Translations under genes and position numbers: made by a program | Shown here: positions 13,143-22,100 of the stretch, one piece after another | How the letters are laid out: each line of letters opens with the position of its first letter | Numbering within the stretch: position 1 is the stretch's first letter | Notes under the pieces: model-generated | Databases searched by the model: none | Seen by the model: only the letters and a program-made list of their open reading frames with translations | What the model was told of the DNA's origin: nothing | From: Patescibacteria group bacterium | GTDB taxonomy: Bacteria; Patescibacteriota; Patescibacteriia; Patescibacteriales; UBA12465 | Length of the DNA stretch: 32,740 nt | Direction: 5' to 3' | Assembly (NCBI GenBank): GCA_028705215.1 | Contig: JAQWDY010000001.1 | Location: 96,785 to 129,524 of the forward strand

Positions 13143-14738
13143 ATGTGGGAAAAATTAAGAAAAATAAAATTCGTTAATATATTTTGGTCCCTGTTTTATG
13201 GCCTTATTTTTTTAGTTTTACTAAATAATGGGTTTAACTATTTAGACCCAGATTTAGGGTGGCATTTAAAGGTTGGACAAGAGATTAGCTTAAATAGGCA
13301 GGTCCCAAGTGTTAATCATTATAACTATACCTATACTGGCAATTGGGTGGACCATGAGTGGTTAAGCGACCTATTAAGCTACCTGGCCTTCAATAATTGG
13401 GGCTATGAATTTTTAGTGTTCTTTTTCGCGGCCTTAATAACGCTTACTTTTATAATTTTAAATATTTTTGTTTCTAAAAAATTAAGCGACAAGACGCTTT
13501 TCCCCTTTATCGCTATTTTTCAACTTTTAGGCATTTTTGCCTCACTTCCACATTTTGGGGTAAGAATGCAAGGATTTGGCGTTTTATTCTTGCTTTTACT
13601 ACTTATTATAATTGATTTATATGATAGAAGAGGAGAAAAAAGATATTTATTTTTTCTACCTCTTATTTTTTTGTTTTGGGCAAATCTGCATGCTAGTTTT
13701 ATTCTCGGTCTCTTTATTTGTTTTGCTTGGTTGGGGATAAGAATAGGAGAAAGGTTGCTTTTGCTAGCAAAGAATAGATTACACTTTCTAAAATTAGATA
13801 AGGTGTTATCTGCTGATAAGATAAAACATTTCTTTTATTTTTCTCTTTTGTCTTTAGGTGCAACCTTAATTAATCCCTATACTTATAAGCTGTATAGCTT
13901 CTTAGGAGGTTATAAAAATAGAGCGTATCTATCTTTAATACAAGAATGGCTGCCACAATATCGCTTTCCCTTACATTATGATCAGTTAATTTATCTTGCT
14001 CTGGGTGCAGTAGTCTTGCTTTTTACCATCTATCAAGCTTTAAAAAAACAAAATAAAATAGAGCTTTGGCCCTTCTTTTTGACTTTTTTATTCTTAATTC
14101 TTAGCTTTAAATCAAAACGGCATTTTCCTTTGTTTGTCATCGCTTCGTTTCTGCCCTTAATTTCTTTTTATGGTAATTTCTTTAAAGGATTAAACATTAA
14201 GGGATATCAACATCTTTTGCGGGGATTAGTTATATTGTGCTTATTGTTAGTTGGTTTAAGTCAGGCGTTAAGTATAAATTTTATCAAACAACCTTTCACA
14301 TCTTTTTGTGGCAATTATCCATGCCAGGCTGTTGAATTTATAAAAAATAATAATGAATATCAGCAGTCTAATCTCTTAAATGCCTATGATTGGGGAGGTT
14401 TTTTAATTTGGACTATGCCAGAGAAAAAAATATTTATCGATGGCAGGTTGCCTCAAGTTAAATATGCTAATAAAACGTTTATTGAAGAATATAGGCGCTT
14501 TTTTAAAGAAAAGGAAGATAAAACAAGCTTATTGAATCAGTATAATATTGATTTGGTTTTAATTAGAACCAAAGAAGAGCCTTTGCAACTAAAGAAATGG
14601 GAAAGAGTTTTTTTTCAAATCAAAAGCGAGAAATTAAACGCAAAAAATTACCTTCGTGATTATTTAGAGGCAAGTTCTGAATGGAAGCAAGTCTATCAAG
14701 ATAAAACCGCTTCCATTTATGAGCGTTTACCCTTATAA
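13143..14738 (+). CDS. GT-C-like polytopic membrane protein
   Basis: A 531-residue protein with about eleven membrane helices. After helix 1 comes the loop 'LDPDLGWHLKVGQ' (D35-P-D37, W40-H41) and 'WVDHEWLSDLLSY' (H71-E72-W73). An acidic pair in the first outer loop is the hallmark of GT-C lipid-sugar-dependent glycosyltransferases. 'FWANLHASFILGL' recurs in similar unassigned proteins. The C-terminal soluble part has 'AYDWGGFLIWTMPEKKIFIDGRLP' split over about residues 417-440, also seen in this family. It would use a polyprenyl-phosphate sugar at the outer face. The GT2 five bases downstream is of the type that makes such donors, which supports the pairing. The acceptor is unknown. The assignment is at fold level only. 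Confidence 0.65.
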   Translation: MWEKLRKIKFVNIFWSLFYGLIFLVLLNNGFNYLDPDLGWHLKVGQEISLNRQVPSVNHYNYTYTGNWVDHEWLSDLLSYLAFNNWGYEFLVFFFAALITLTFIILNIFVSKKLSDKTLFPFIAIFQLLGIFASLPHFGVRMQGFGVLFLLLLLIIIDLYDRRGEKRYLFFLPLIFLFWANLHASFILGLFICFAWLGIRIGERLLLLAKNRLHFLKLDKVLSADKIKHFFYFSLLSLGATLINPYTYKLYSFLGGYKNRAYLSLIQEWLPQYRFPLHYDQLIYLALGAVVLLFTIYQALKKQNKIELWPFFLTFLFLILSFKSKRHFPLFVIASFLPLISFYGNFFKGLNIKGYQHLLRGLVILCLLLVGLSQALSINFIKQPFTSFCGNYPCQAVEFIKNNNEYQQSNLLNAYDWGGFLIWTMPEKKIFIDGRLPQVKYANKTFIEEYRRFFKEKEDKTSLLNQYNIDLVLIRTKEEPLQLKKWERVFFQIKSEKLNAKNYLRDYLEASSEWKQVYQDKTASIYERLPL

Positions 14739-14743
14739 AAACT

Positions 14744-15481
14744 ATGAAAACGATTGAAATATGTTTACCAATTAAAAATGAAGAAAAAATAATTGCTACT
14801 AAAGTTAAATTTTTAGATAAAACACTCTCAGATATAAATCTGGGTTTTAATTGGATTATTTCAGGCGTGGTTAATGGTAGCCAAGATTCCTCTTATAACG
14901 TATTGGAAAATTTAAGATTAGATTTAACGCATGAGTTAAAACTTTTTAACATTAAAAAAGGGGGGAAGGCGCGGGCGATAAAAACTTGCTGGCAAGAAAG
15001 CGAAGCTGATATCTTGGTTTTTATGGATATTGACTTAGCCGTTCCTCCTAATTTTTTAAAACCATTAGTCACGCCTCTTATTAATAAGGACGCTGAACTT
15101 GTGATAGGGTCACGTTTTTTACCGGAATCGGAAATGACCCGATCTTGGCAGCGACGACTAGTTTCTTGGCTGTATATAACTCTTTCATCAATATTGATTC
15201 GTCATAAACAAAGTGATCTGCAGTGTGGATTTAAGGCGATTACAAAAAGAGCTTATAAACAAATAGCTCATTATCTGAAAGATGATAATTGGTTTTTAGA
15301 TACTGAGCTTATAATGTTTACTCAGATGCATGGCATGAAAATAAAGGAAATTCCGGTAAAGTGGCAAGAGCGTGAAGGGTTGGTCAAAAAAAGCAATATC
15401 CGTGTTATAAGAGATGGTTGGCATTTTTTTAAAAACTTAATTAACTTGCGTCGTCGTTTAAAAAAGATAGAGAAAAAATAA
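14744..15481 (+). CDS. DPM/ALG5-like family 2 glycosyltransferase (polyprenyl-phosphate sugar synthase-like)
   Basis: A 245-residue GT2 enzyme. The N-terminal 'EICLPIKNEEKII' begins the GT-A fold, the metal-binding motif is D95-I-D97 in 'FMDIDLAVPP', and 'GSRF' is at 122-125. The trio 'SDLQCGFKA' (157-165), 'FLDTEL' (184-189) and 'EIPVKW' is typical of dolichyl-phosphate glucosyl/mannosyl synthases. These enzymes attach a sugar to a polyprenyl phosphate and so supply GT-C enzymes. There is no C-terminal membrane domain, only a basic tail that could touch the membrane. It follows the GT-C-like gene by five bases and precedes a terminator, so the two likely form a working pair. Confidence 0.85.
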   Translation: MKTIEICLPIKNEEKIIATKVKFLDKTLSDINLGFNWIISGVVNGSQDSSYNVLENLRLDLTHELKLFNIKKGGKARAIKTCWQESEADILVFMDIDLAVPPNFLKPLVTPLINKDAELVIGSRFLPESEMTRSWQRRLVSWLYITLSSILIRHKQSDLQCGFKAITKRAYKQIAHYLKDDNWFLDTELIMFTQMHGMKIKEIPVKWQEREGLVKKSNIRVIRDGWHFFKNLINLRRRLKKIEKK

Positions 15482-15507
15482 AAAAACCGCGCTTAGCGGT
15501 CTTTTTT
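15482..15507. terminator. Bidirectional intrinsic terminator
   Basis: Stem ACCGC/GCGGT (15486-15490 with 15496-15500), loop GCTTA, with A-run before and T-run after. It ends the GT-C/GT2 operon and, read leftwards, the transcript of the minus-strand gene at 15511. Confidence 0.75.
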
Positions 15508-15510
15508 ATA

Positions 15511-15894
15511 TTAGGGCAAATATTTATTTTTTTCTTTTTCTGCCTCTATCTCTTTTTTCTTTTCTGGTATTTTTTTTATCTTTTTAAAAATAAAGTAAAG
15601 CCATAAAACTATGCCAATAGCCCAGAGTGCTAACCAAAAACGAGCTGTAAAAAAGGGGATGTTTTCATAATGAAAGAATAAAAAAATTAGGCCAAGAATA
15701 AAATTGGCCACTGAAAAGTCATAGAGGCTATTAAAAACACCACGATATATTCCTTTTCTTCTTTTTAAAACAATAGTAACTAGCCCTAAGATAAGAAGGA
15801 CAATGGTAAGGGCGAGCAATAAATTAAAACCAAGGTTTAAAAGAGCGCCTGGGTTGACTGAAAACCAATATTTAAAGGTAAAAAGATTTGTCAT
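15511..15894 (-). CDS. Small membrane protein of unknown function
   Basis: I do not recognise it. The 127 residues have three hydrophobic helices (about 20-43, 60-77 and 86-104) and end in a highly charged Lys/Glu tail ('KKIPEKKKEIEAEKEKN'). A basic loop 'LKRRKGIY' follows helix 1, suggesting that loop and the tail are on opposite or the same cytoplasmic side depending on topology. It is the last gene of a minus-strand run (solute-binding protein, pilin 7, RodZ-like, methyltransferase, this gene), 32 bases after the methyltransferase. Confidence 0.6.
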   Translation of the reverse strand: MTNLFTFKYWFSVNPGALLNLGFNLLLALTIVLLILGLVTIVLKRRKGIYRGVFNSLYDFSVANFILGLIFLFFHYENIPFFTARFWLALWAIGIVLWLYFIFKKIKKIPEKKKEIEAEKEKNKYLP

Positions 15895-15926
15895 ATTTTT
15901 TCAAATTCGTTTATTTCAAATTAAAT

Positions 15927-16478
15927 TTATAATTTTGTTAAAATTAAGCCATAATGATAGGGTCCGGCGGAGAATTCTTCTTCTACTTCAAAGCCTAATT
16001 TTATAGCCGCTAATTTTAAGGACTCTGATTTTATTCTTCTTTCCGGACTTGGGCCTAGCGGTGAATCAATGGCGCTCCATTCGATAACAATTAAGCGACC
16101 CCCAGTTCGCAGGAGACGATAAGTCTCCCTTATTACATCAACTCTTTTATCAGATTGGTGTAAAACATTTACCAAGAAGGCGGCATCTAAACTGTTTGAT
16201 TCAATTTTCGTTCCTTTAAAGATTTCAAGATTGGCCCAAACCGTATTAATTTGCGACAGATTTTGTTCCTTGGCCCTATTTTTTATCTCTTCTAGGTAAC
16301 CCTTGATAATATCAACTGCGAAAACAACGCCACTTTTTCCAACTAGTTTAGCAATTGGAAAAGTGAAGAAACCAAAATTACCACAACCTAATTCAGCTAC
16401 TCGTTGTCTTTCCCCTATTGCCATTTTATCGATAATTTTATCAATGTCAAATAAAATAGTTTTTTTTGCTTCCATCAT
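15927..16478 (-). CDS. Class I SAM-dependent methyltransferase
   Basis: A 183-residue protein with the Rossmann-type methyltransferase motifs: motif I 'VAELGCGNFGFF' (27-38, binds SAM), the acidic end of strand 2 in 'VVFAVDI', 'SLDAAFLVNVLHQS' for motif post-II/IV, and 'RLLRTGGRLIVIEW' for motif V-VI. It lies closest to the ubiE-like/Methyltransf_11 type by motif spacing. The substrate is unknown; a small molecule or lipid is more usual than RNA for this compact form. It starts 10 bases after the RodZ-like gene, so the two are co-transcribed. No extra domain is present. Confidence 0.85.
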   Translation of the reverse strand: MMEAKKTILFDIDKIIDKMAIGERQRVAELGCGNFGFFTFPIAKLVGKSGVVFAVDIIKGYLEEIKNRAKEQNLSQINTVWANLEIFKGTKIESNSLDAAFLVNVLHQSDKRVDVIRETYRLLRTGGRLIVIEWSAIDSPLGPSPERRIKSESLKLAAIKLGFEVEEEFSAGPYHYGLILTKL

Positions 16479-16488
16479 ATTTTTATTT

Positions 16489-17148
16489 TTACTCTACTAA
16501 GATTTGTCTTATAACAACATTTTCTCGGCTATATTTTTTTTTAGCAACAATTTCAATGTTATTTAAACCTTTTTTCAAACTTATATCATGAGAAAAGGCC
16601 CCATTTCTGTCAGTTAAAATTAATTCTTTGTTAATATTTATCTCAGCGCCAGGATCAGTGATGCCACTTAAAGTTATTTGATTTTCGCTTGTCATGATGT
16701 TTTGTGTTGGATTGGTGATTTCTAAATCAGGAGAAGTGACAAGGTTGCGGAAATAGAAGCTAAGATAAAGAATAAAAATAGAAAAAACTAAAATCAACAG
16801 AATATTTTTTATAATTTTAGGAAAAACTAAGAACTCTTTCTTTTTAATTACTTTTTGCGCAAAAGGATCATCTTTTTCGAACTCATTTTCTAGTTGAGCG
16901 ATATATAAGTCTATTCTTTTTTTATCAATTTCTAAAAAAGTAGCGTATCTTTTTAAAAAGCTCTTGCAATATAAGCCGGATGGAAGACAATTAAAATTCT
17001 CTGATTCTAAATTTAATAAGTAATCTTTTCTAATTTGAATGGCGCTTGCCACTTCATCAATGTTTAATTTTTTTTCATTACGCGCTTGCCTTAACTCTTC
17101 TCCTAGGCTGAAGTCGGGCAATATTTTTTTAGAAACAAACGTATTCAT
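16489..17148 (-). CDS. RodZ-like cytoskeletal helix-turn-helix membrane protein
   Basis: A 219-residue protein with RodZ-like architecture. The N-terminal HTH (about 14-75, 'LGEELRQARNEKKLNIDEVA', 'IRKDYLLNLESENF', 'YCKSFLKRYATFL') is the HTH_25 domain that binds MreB rather than DNA in RodZ. A basic stretch and one membrane helix (about 112-132) follow. The outer domain (about 140-219) is a beta-rich Ig-like unit, with 'ITLSGITDPGAEININ' and 'KGLNNIEIVAKKKYSRE', unlike the DUF4115 tail of classic RodZ. The role would be linking the inner cytoskeleton or division machinery to the envelope. No mreB is visible in the window. It lies 88 bases downstream of pilin 7. Confidence 0.8.
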   Translation of the reverse strand: MNTFVSKKILPDFSLGEELRQARNEKKLNIDEVASAIQIRKDYLLNLESENFNCLPSGLYCKSFLKRYATFLEIDKKRIDLYIAQLENEFEKDDPFAQKVIKKKEFLVFPKIIKNILLILVFSIFILYLSFYFRNLVTSPDLEITNPTQNIMTSENQITLSGITDPGAEININKELILTDRNGAFSHDISLKKGLNNIEIVAKKKYSRENVVIRQILVE

Positions 17149-17236
17149 TAAGTTAAAGGGTTACAAAACAAAGATTAAATTTACAATAAAAAATATTTTT
17201 ATTTTTTTAATTATCTTTCTTTTCTTCTTGTTTAAT

Positions 17237-17665
17237 TTATTGTTTTAATTCCACTTCTAAGGAATCCTTTTCAGTCGTATTTGCGCCTAAAGAGGTAATA
17301 ACAAAGCTAATAATTAACCAGCTTGAAAAGACAATGATTAAGCCAACTACTGCTGATATAATAACTTGTTTTGCTCTTTGCACCTTTTCTTTTGATCCAG
17401 CAGAAAGCATAAACATGACTCCACCAATAACAAAAACAAGTAGGGAGAGGGAGCCTACTAGACCAAGGATTATGTCGGATATGTTAACTGCCATGTTAAC
17501 AATATCATTGACTCTGTAATTGCCACAATAGGTAGAGTCTCCATACTCACAATTTTTGCCGGTAGCATCTATTAACAAAGATTGGCCGTGGCTGATAGCG
17601 GGCACAGATACGAAGGCGAGAGAGAAAACTAAAATAATAAATATCTTTTTTGTTATATTTTTCAT
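17237..17665 (-). CDS. VirB2/TrbC-like pilin, divergent seventh copy
   Basis: A 142-residue protein of the same layout as the array at 10400-13024 but more divergent. Signal peptide about 1-27 ('AISHG' before the cut), then a unique mature start with two cysteines, 'CEYGDSTYCGNY' (possible disulfide). Helix 1 is 'ISDIILGLVGSLSLLVFVIGG', the loop 'VMFMLSAGSKEKVQRAKQV', and helix 2 'AVVGLIIVFSSWLIISFVI'. The core W-M becomes F-M and G-N becomes G-S. It starts four bases after the stop of the solute-binding lipoprotein, so the two are probably made together. An alternative is a channel-like subunit rather than a pilus subunit. Confidence 0.7.
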   Translation of the reverse strand: MKNITKKIFIILVFSLAFVSVPAISHGQSLLIDATGKNCEYGDSTYCGNYRVNDIVNMAVNISDIILGLVGSLSLLVFVIGGVMFMLSAGSKEKVQRAKQVIISAVVGLIIVFSSWLIISFVITSLGANTTEKDSLEVELKQ

Positions 17666-17668
17666 ATT

Positions 17669-19048
17669 TTAGTAAATTGTTTGCTGCACTTTAACAGCGC
17701 TGTTTGTAATTATTTTACGCATATCTTCAGTATTGGTGTTTAAAACGTTATCTATCATTTCTTTAAAAGCTAGCTCAGCGGCAGTAACATTGCGTCCTTT
17801 ATACCAACTTTTAGCGGTTAATACTTGATCAGCAAAAACACCAACGACATCGTCTTTAATTTGCTCTGAAACAAGGGATCTTAGGGCGGTTGGTTTTTGT
17901 GTTTTAGCTAAATAAGTTTTAGCTTGTTCCGCCTTGGTCATAAATTGAATAAAGTCCCAAGCCTCATTTTTATGTTTACTCTTTTTGGAAACAGTTTCTA
18001 CCCAGTAATTAGCAAAGTTAATATTAGTTGGTGGATTGCCCTCAATTTGGGGAAATTTAGAAACAGAGAAATTTAATTTTGGGGCAGCAGTTTTAATGGT
18101 GGGAATGTGATAAGCGTAACCAAACATAAGGGCCAAATTACCATTTATAAACATTTCTAAAGAATTGTTCATTTCGTTATTCCAGGCGTATGACTCCTTA
18201 GTAGGATTAGCAAAGTCGGTATAAAAACGAAGCGCTTCTAGCCCAGGGTTATAATTAGTTTCTTTGGCAAATTCAGGAATTAATTGAAAAGAAACTTTTA
18301 AATCATCATTTATCATTGTTGCACCGTTTTGTATCATTAAAAGGCTCAAAATATCACTAAAACGTTCAATGTTATCACTGCTGCCCATAGCTACACCAGA
18401 TTGAATTAATCCTTTTTTTGCATCCTGTTTAGTTAATTTTTTAACTGCTTGCAAAAATTCTCGGTTCCAATATTTTGGGGGCTCACTAATACCGGCATTA
18501 TTAAGCAAATCTTTGTTATAAAACATTGCTAGGGTATCGACTGAGAGCGGAAGTCCGTAAACCTTGTTGTCTTCTAAAACTACATCACCGCTGACAACAT
18601 CAACAAAATTATCTCTAATTTCGCGCAAACTTATACTGGGCGTAGTTCTCATCTCGTAAACAATTTCTTTTTTAATTGAACCTTTTTCTACCGGATAAAC
18701 CATGGCAGTTGAATCGGGCATAGGTTCAATTTTTGTTTGATATTTTCTAATCCAAGTATTATGAATTGAGAATATGTCAGGACCCCTATCTTCAGCTAGT
18801 GCATTTAATAATTCTTGCTCATATTCTTCATAGCGTAATTTTCTATAATCAATAGTAATAGATGGATGCATAGCGGTATATTTTTTGATTATTTCATCAA
18901 AAGCGTCGGGTCCTTCAAAGACTCGCCAGTATGATAAGGTGACAGGTTCCATTTTTTCAATTTTGATACCATTATTTACTTTGCAACCAAAACCAGAACT
19001 AATTAAAAAAATAGCAAGTAGTATTAAAAAACTAATTTTTTTTCTCAT
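17669..19048 (-). CDS. Extracellular solute-binding lipoprotein (family 1, ABC type)
   Basis: A 459-residue protein with a signal sequence and a cysteine at 22 in 'SSGFGC', a loose lipobox (Gly at -3 and -1). The mature part reads as a family 1 sugar-binding protein: 'VTLSYWRVFEGPDAFDEIIKKY' region at the start, 'LAEDRGPDIFSIHNTWI', 'VYGLPLSVDTLAMFYNKDLL', 'ALMFGYAYHIPTI' and 'AWDFIQFMTKAEQ' near the end. Such proteins deliver sugars or oligosaccharides to an ABC importer, but no permease or ATPase gene is near. It heads an operon and is followed four bases later by a pilin-like gene. It may therefore serve as a surface receptor rather than a transport subunit; this is inference. Confidence 0.85.
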   Translation of the reverse strand: MRKKISFLILLAIFLISSGFGCKVNNGIKIEKMEPVTLSYWRVFEGPDAFDEIIKKYTAMHPSITIDYRKLRYEEYEQELLNALAEDRGPDIFSIHNTWIRKYQTKIEPMPDSTAMVYPVEKGSIKKEIVYEMRTTPSISLREIRDNFVDVVSGDVVLEDNKVYGLPLSVDTLAMFYNKDLLNNAGISEPPKYWNREFLQAVKKLTKQDAKKGLIQSGVAMGSSDNIERFSDILSLLMIQNGATMINDDLKVSFQLIPEFAKETNYNPGLEALRFYTDFANPTKESYAWNNEMNNSLEMFINGNLALMFGYAYHIPTIKTAAPKLNFSVSKFPQIEGNPPTNINFANYWVETVSKKSKHKNEAWDFIQFMTKAEQAKTYLAKTQKPTALRSLVSEQIKDDVVGVFADQVLTAKSWYKGRNVTAAELAFKEMIDNVLNTNTEDMRKIITNSAVKVQQTIY

Positions 19049-19072
19049 ATAATAATAATTAAATCTAGTTTA

Positions 19073-19081
19073 ATTATACCA
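19073..19081 (-). promoter_or_regulatory. Extended -10 promoter for the solute-binding protein operon
   Basis: On the minus strand TGG then a perfect TATAAT (19073-19078). No clear -35 is seen. Predicted transcription start is about 18 bases before the ATG at 19048. Confidence 0.55.
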
Positions 19082-19133
19082 AAAACAAAAATATAGTTCC
19101 AACTTAGTTAAAATATTTCTAATTTCTTATAAA

Positions 19134-19162
19134 AAACAGAAAAACATTGCGCTTTTCTGTTT
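19134..19162 (-). terminator. Intrinsic terminator of smc
   Basis: A ten-base-pair stem AAACAGAAAA/TTTTCTGTTT around a nine-base loop, followed on the minus strand by TTTATAAG. It lies 24 bases after the smc stop codon. Confidence 0.75.
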
Positions 19163-19186
19163 CTTTAGAATTTTCCTTGGTACAAA

Positions 19187-22100
19187 TTATCGAGCTGCAA
19201 TTTTATTAATATCTACTTCATCTAATTTTATACTTATAATTTGACTTACCCCATCATTTTTCATGGTGACACCATAGAGAATATTGGCGCGACGCATTGA
19301 GGCGCGATTATGGGTGATGACGATAAACTGACTTTTATTTGATAAATCATCAAGAATTTTTGCCAATCTTTCAGAATTTGATTCATCTAAAGCAGCATCA
19401 ACTTCATCTAAAACCACAAAAGGAGCAGGATTAGCACTTATTATAGCACAGATTAGGGCAATAGCTGTCAGGGCTCTTTCGCCGCCGGAAAGCATGGTGA
19501 CTGATTGAATTTTTTTTCCAGGAGGATTGGCTTGAATTTCGATACCTGCTAATCCAACGGCATTATGTTTTTTGAGAAATTTAATTTTTCTCATTTTTTC
19601 ATCAGAGGCTAATTTAATTTCTGCCTCTGCCTTACTTAGGCCAGTTTCTATGTAATCTGATATTTCTTTTTCTTTCTTTTTGTCTTCATTTTCAAGATCC
19701 TCTAGCATTACCTTTGAAATTTTAGCGCTGCCACCACTAAATAAGATTTGAAAATATTCATTAAATTTCTCAGAAATGATTTTAAACTCCTTATCAAATC
19801 GTTCCTTGATTTTAACGTCAAGCTCTTTGATAATTTGTTCCAGCGATTTAATAGTTTTATCCAAATCATCGGTTTGCTTGAAAAGAAAATCATATCTTTC
19901 CTTGGTGTTAGCATATTCCTTTTCCGTTTCTTCATCTATGCCACCAATTTGTTCAAGTTGATTTTTGTAGTTATTGATATTTTTTTGCAAGACATTAAGG
20001 TCGGGTATTGTTTCTTCTTCAGGAAAGCTTTCTATTTCATTTAAGCTTAAATTATTATTTCTAATATTATTTTCTAAATCCTCTAATCTTGTTTCTTGAC
20101 GAGTAGCATCAATTTTAAGATTATTTAAATTGTTTAAATAGTCAGTCAGTTCAGTTTGTAATACTTGAATCTTTTTTTGACAAGCAAACATTTGATTTTT
20201 CTCTTCTTCCTTAGCTTGATTTAAGTCATCTAGCTCATTGTTAAGAGCTGCTTCCTCTTTTTCAATGTTTGCAATTTTTTCTGATAATTTTATTTTTTCT
20301 TCTTCAATCTGAAAAGTATCAAATTTTGTTTGACCTTTTTGGATTTTAATTTTAATCTCTTCTATTTCTGTGGCAGTTTTTTCCCTTTGTTCGTTTAGCA
20401 ACCTTATTTTATCTTCAAGTGCAGAATTTTTAAAATGACAAGTTTGTAATTTATTTAAGATTATCTGTTTTTTTTCAAGAAGTTGATTGCTTTTATTTTG
20501 CGGAATAAGGCGACTTAACTTTTCTGCTTGAGCACGTAAGTCTTGTTTTATAGAGCCGATATCACTATTTAAATTATTTTCTTTTTCTATATCTTCTTTT
20601 TTTAAGTCTTGTTCAATAGTGACAAGCTCCCACTCAAGGCGACTCTTCTTTTCTAAAACAACATTTATTTCTTCTTTAATTTTTGCTCTTTGATTGTTAT
20701 TCTGACTAATTTTTTCATTAATTATTTGTCTATTTTCAGTTAATTCAATTATTTCTTGTTGCAAACTTTGAATGCGCCTTGCATCTTCATCGCTTTCACC
20801 AGTTAGAACCGCCTTTATCTCTTCTTGAAATATCTCCTTAGCTTCTTTTAATAATTTTTTTGCTTCTTTGAAATCAGAAATGGTTTCAATTTTATCTAAT
20901 TTTTGAAGGAAGTTTTTAACAATGCTATTGATAGTTTCTTCCTTTCCTCCTGATTTGGCTGCTTTTTGAATCTTTTCGTTTATTTGTTGAAGCTCAATAT
21001 TTAAGGTTCCAATTTTTTCCTGCAGGACACGAAGTTCTTCTGATAGATTATGACTTTCTTTTTTGTCATATTTATCAGTTAATTCAGAAATTTCTTTATT
21101 TAAATTTTCAATTTCAAGATTAAAATTTTTACGTTTTTCTTTAAGGTTTTTAAAATTTATCCCGGCGCGAGCATTTATATTTGCCTCTAGAACTGCTTCA
21201 AGTCGGGTTAATTTATTTCTATTTTCCTCTTTTTCCTTGTTTAAATGACGAATTTCTTCTTGTATTTGAGCCGATTGTTTAAGTTCCTTTTCGATATCAG
21301 ATAGTTCTATTTTTAGAGATTCTTCTTCTTGATTTGAGCGATTTTTTTGCAGAGACTCTATTTCTAAATTTATGTTTTCAAGTTCTAATTTTAACTCTGA
21401 CAATTTGCCGTTTAGCCATGAGAGGTCAAATTGACCGCGCGATTCTAATTGGGTTTCCAGTTCTATTTCCAATTTTGCTAATTTCTTTTGATAAATATTT
21501 TTTTGATCGGACAAGTCTCTTATTAGAGGTTGAAGCTCATTGATTTTTTGGAAATTATCATTAGCGCGTATATGATTTAATTCATCATTCAAATTTTCTA
21601 AGTTTTTTTCTTTGCTAAGTTTAATTTTTTCAAGTTCAAGATAGCTTTTATTAGCTGAATTTAACTTTTGGCTAATATTTTGCCAGAGGTAACCAAAATA
21701 ATTAATTTGCGAACCTTTTAATTTATCTTCAATTTCTGTTCTTTTCTTCAATTTCTCCATTTGTCTAGTAAGGCTTTTAAGACGTGGCCTGATTTCCGAA
21801 AGCAACATTTCCACCTGTTGCAGGTTGTCATAACTTAATTCCAACTTGTTTAAGGCGTGATCTCTTTTTATTTGAAATTGTTTTACGCCCGTGGCTTCAT
21901 CAAAAAAATCCTTACGATCAGCAATGGAAGAATTTAAAAAATTATCAACCATTCCTTGCCCAATGACGCTATATGTCTTTTGGCCAAAGCTTGCCTTGGC
22001 TAATAACATTTGGATGTCACTTAAGCGAGAACGGGTATTATTAATTAAATATTCGCTTTCACTGTTTCTAAAAACTCGTCTAGTGATTACAATTTCACTA

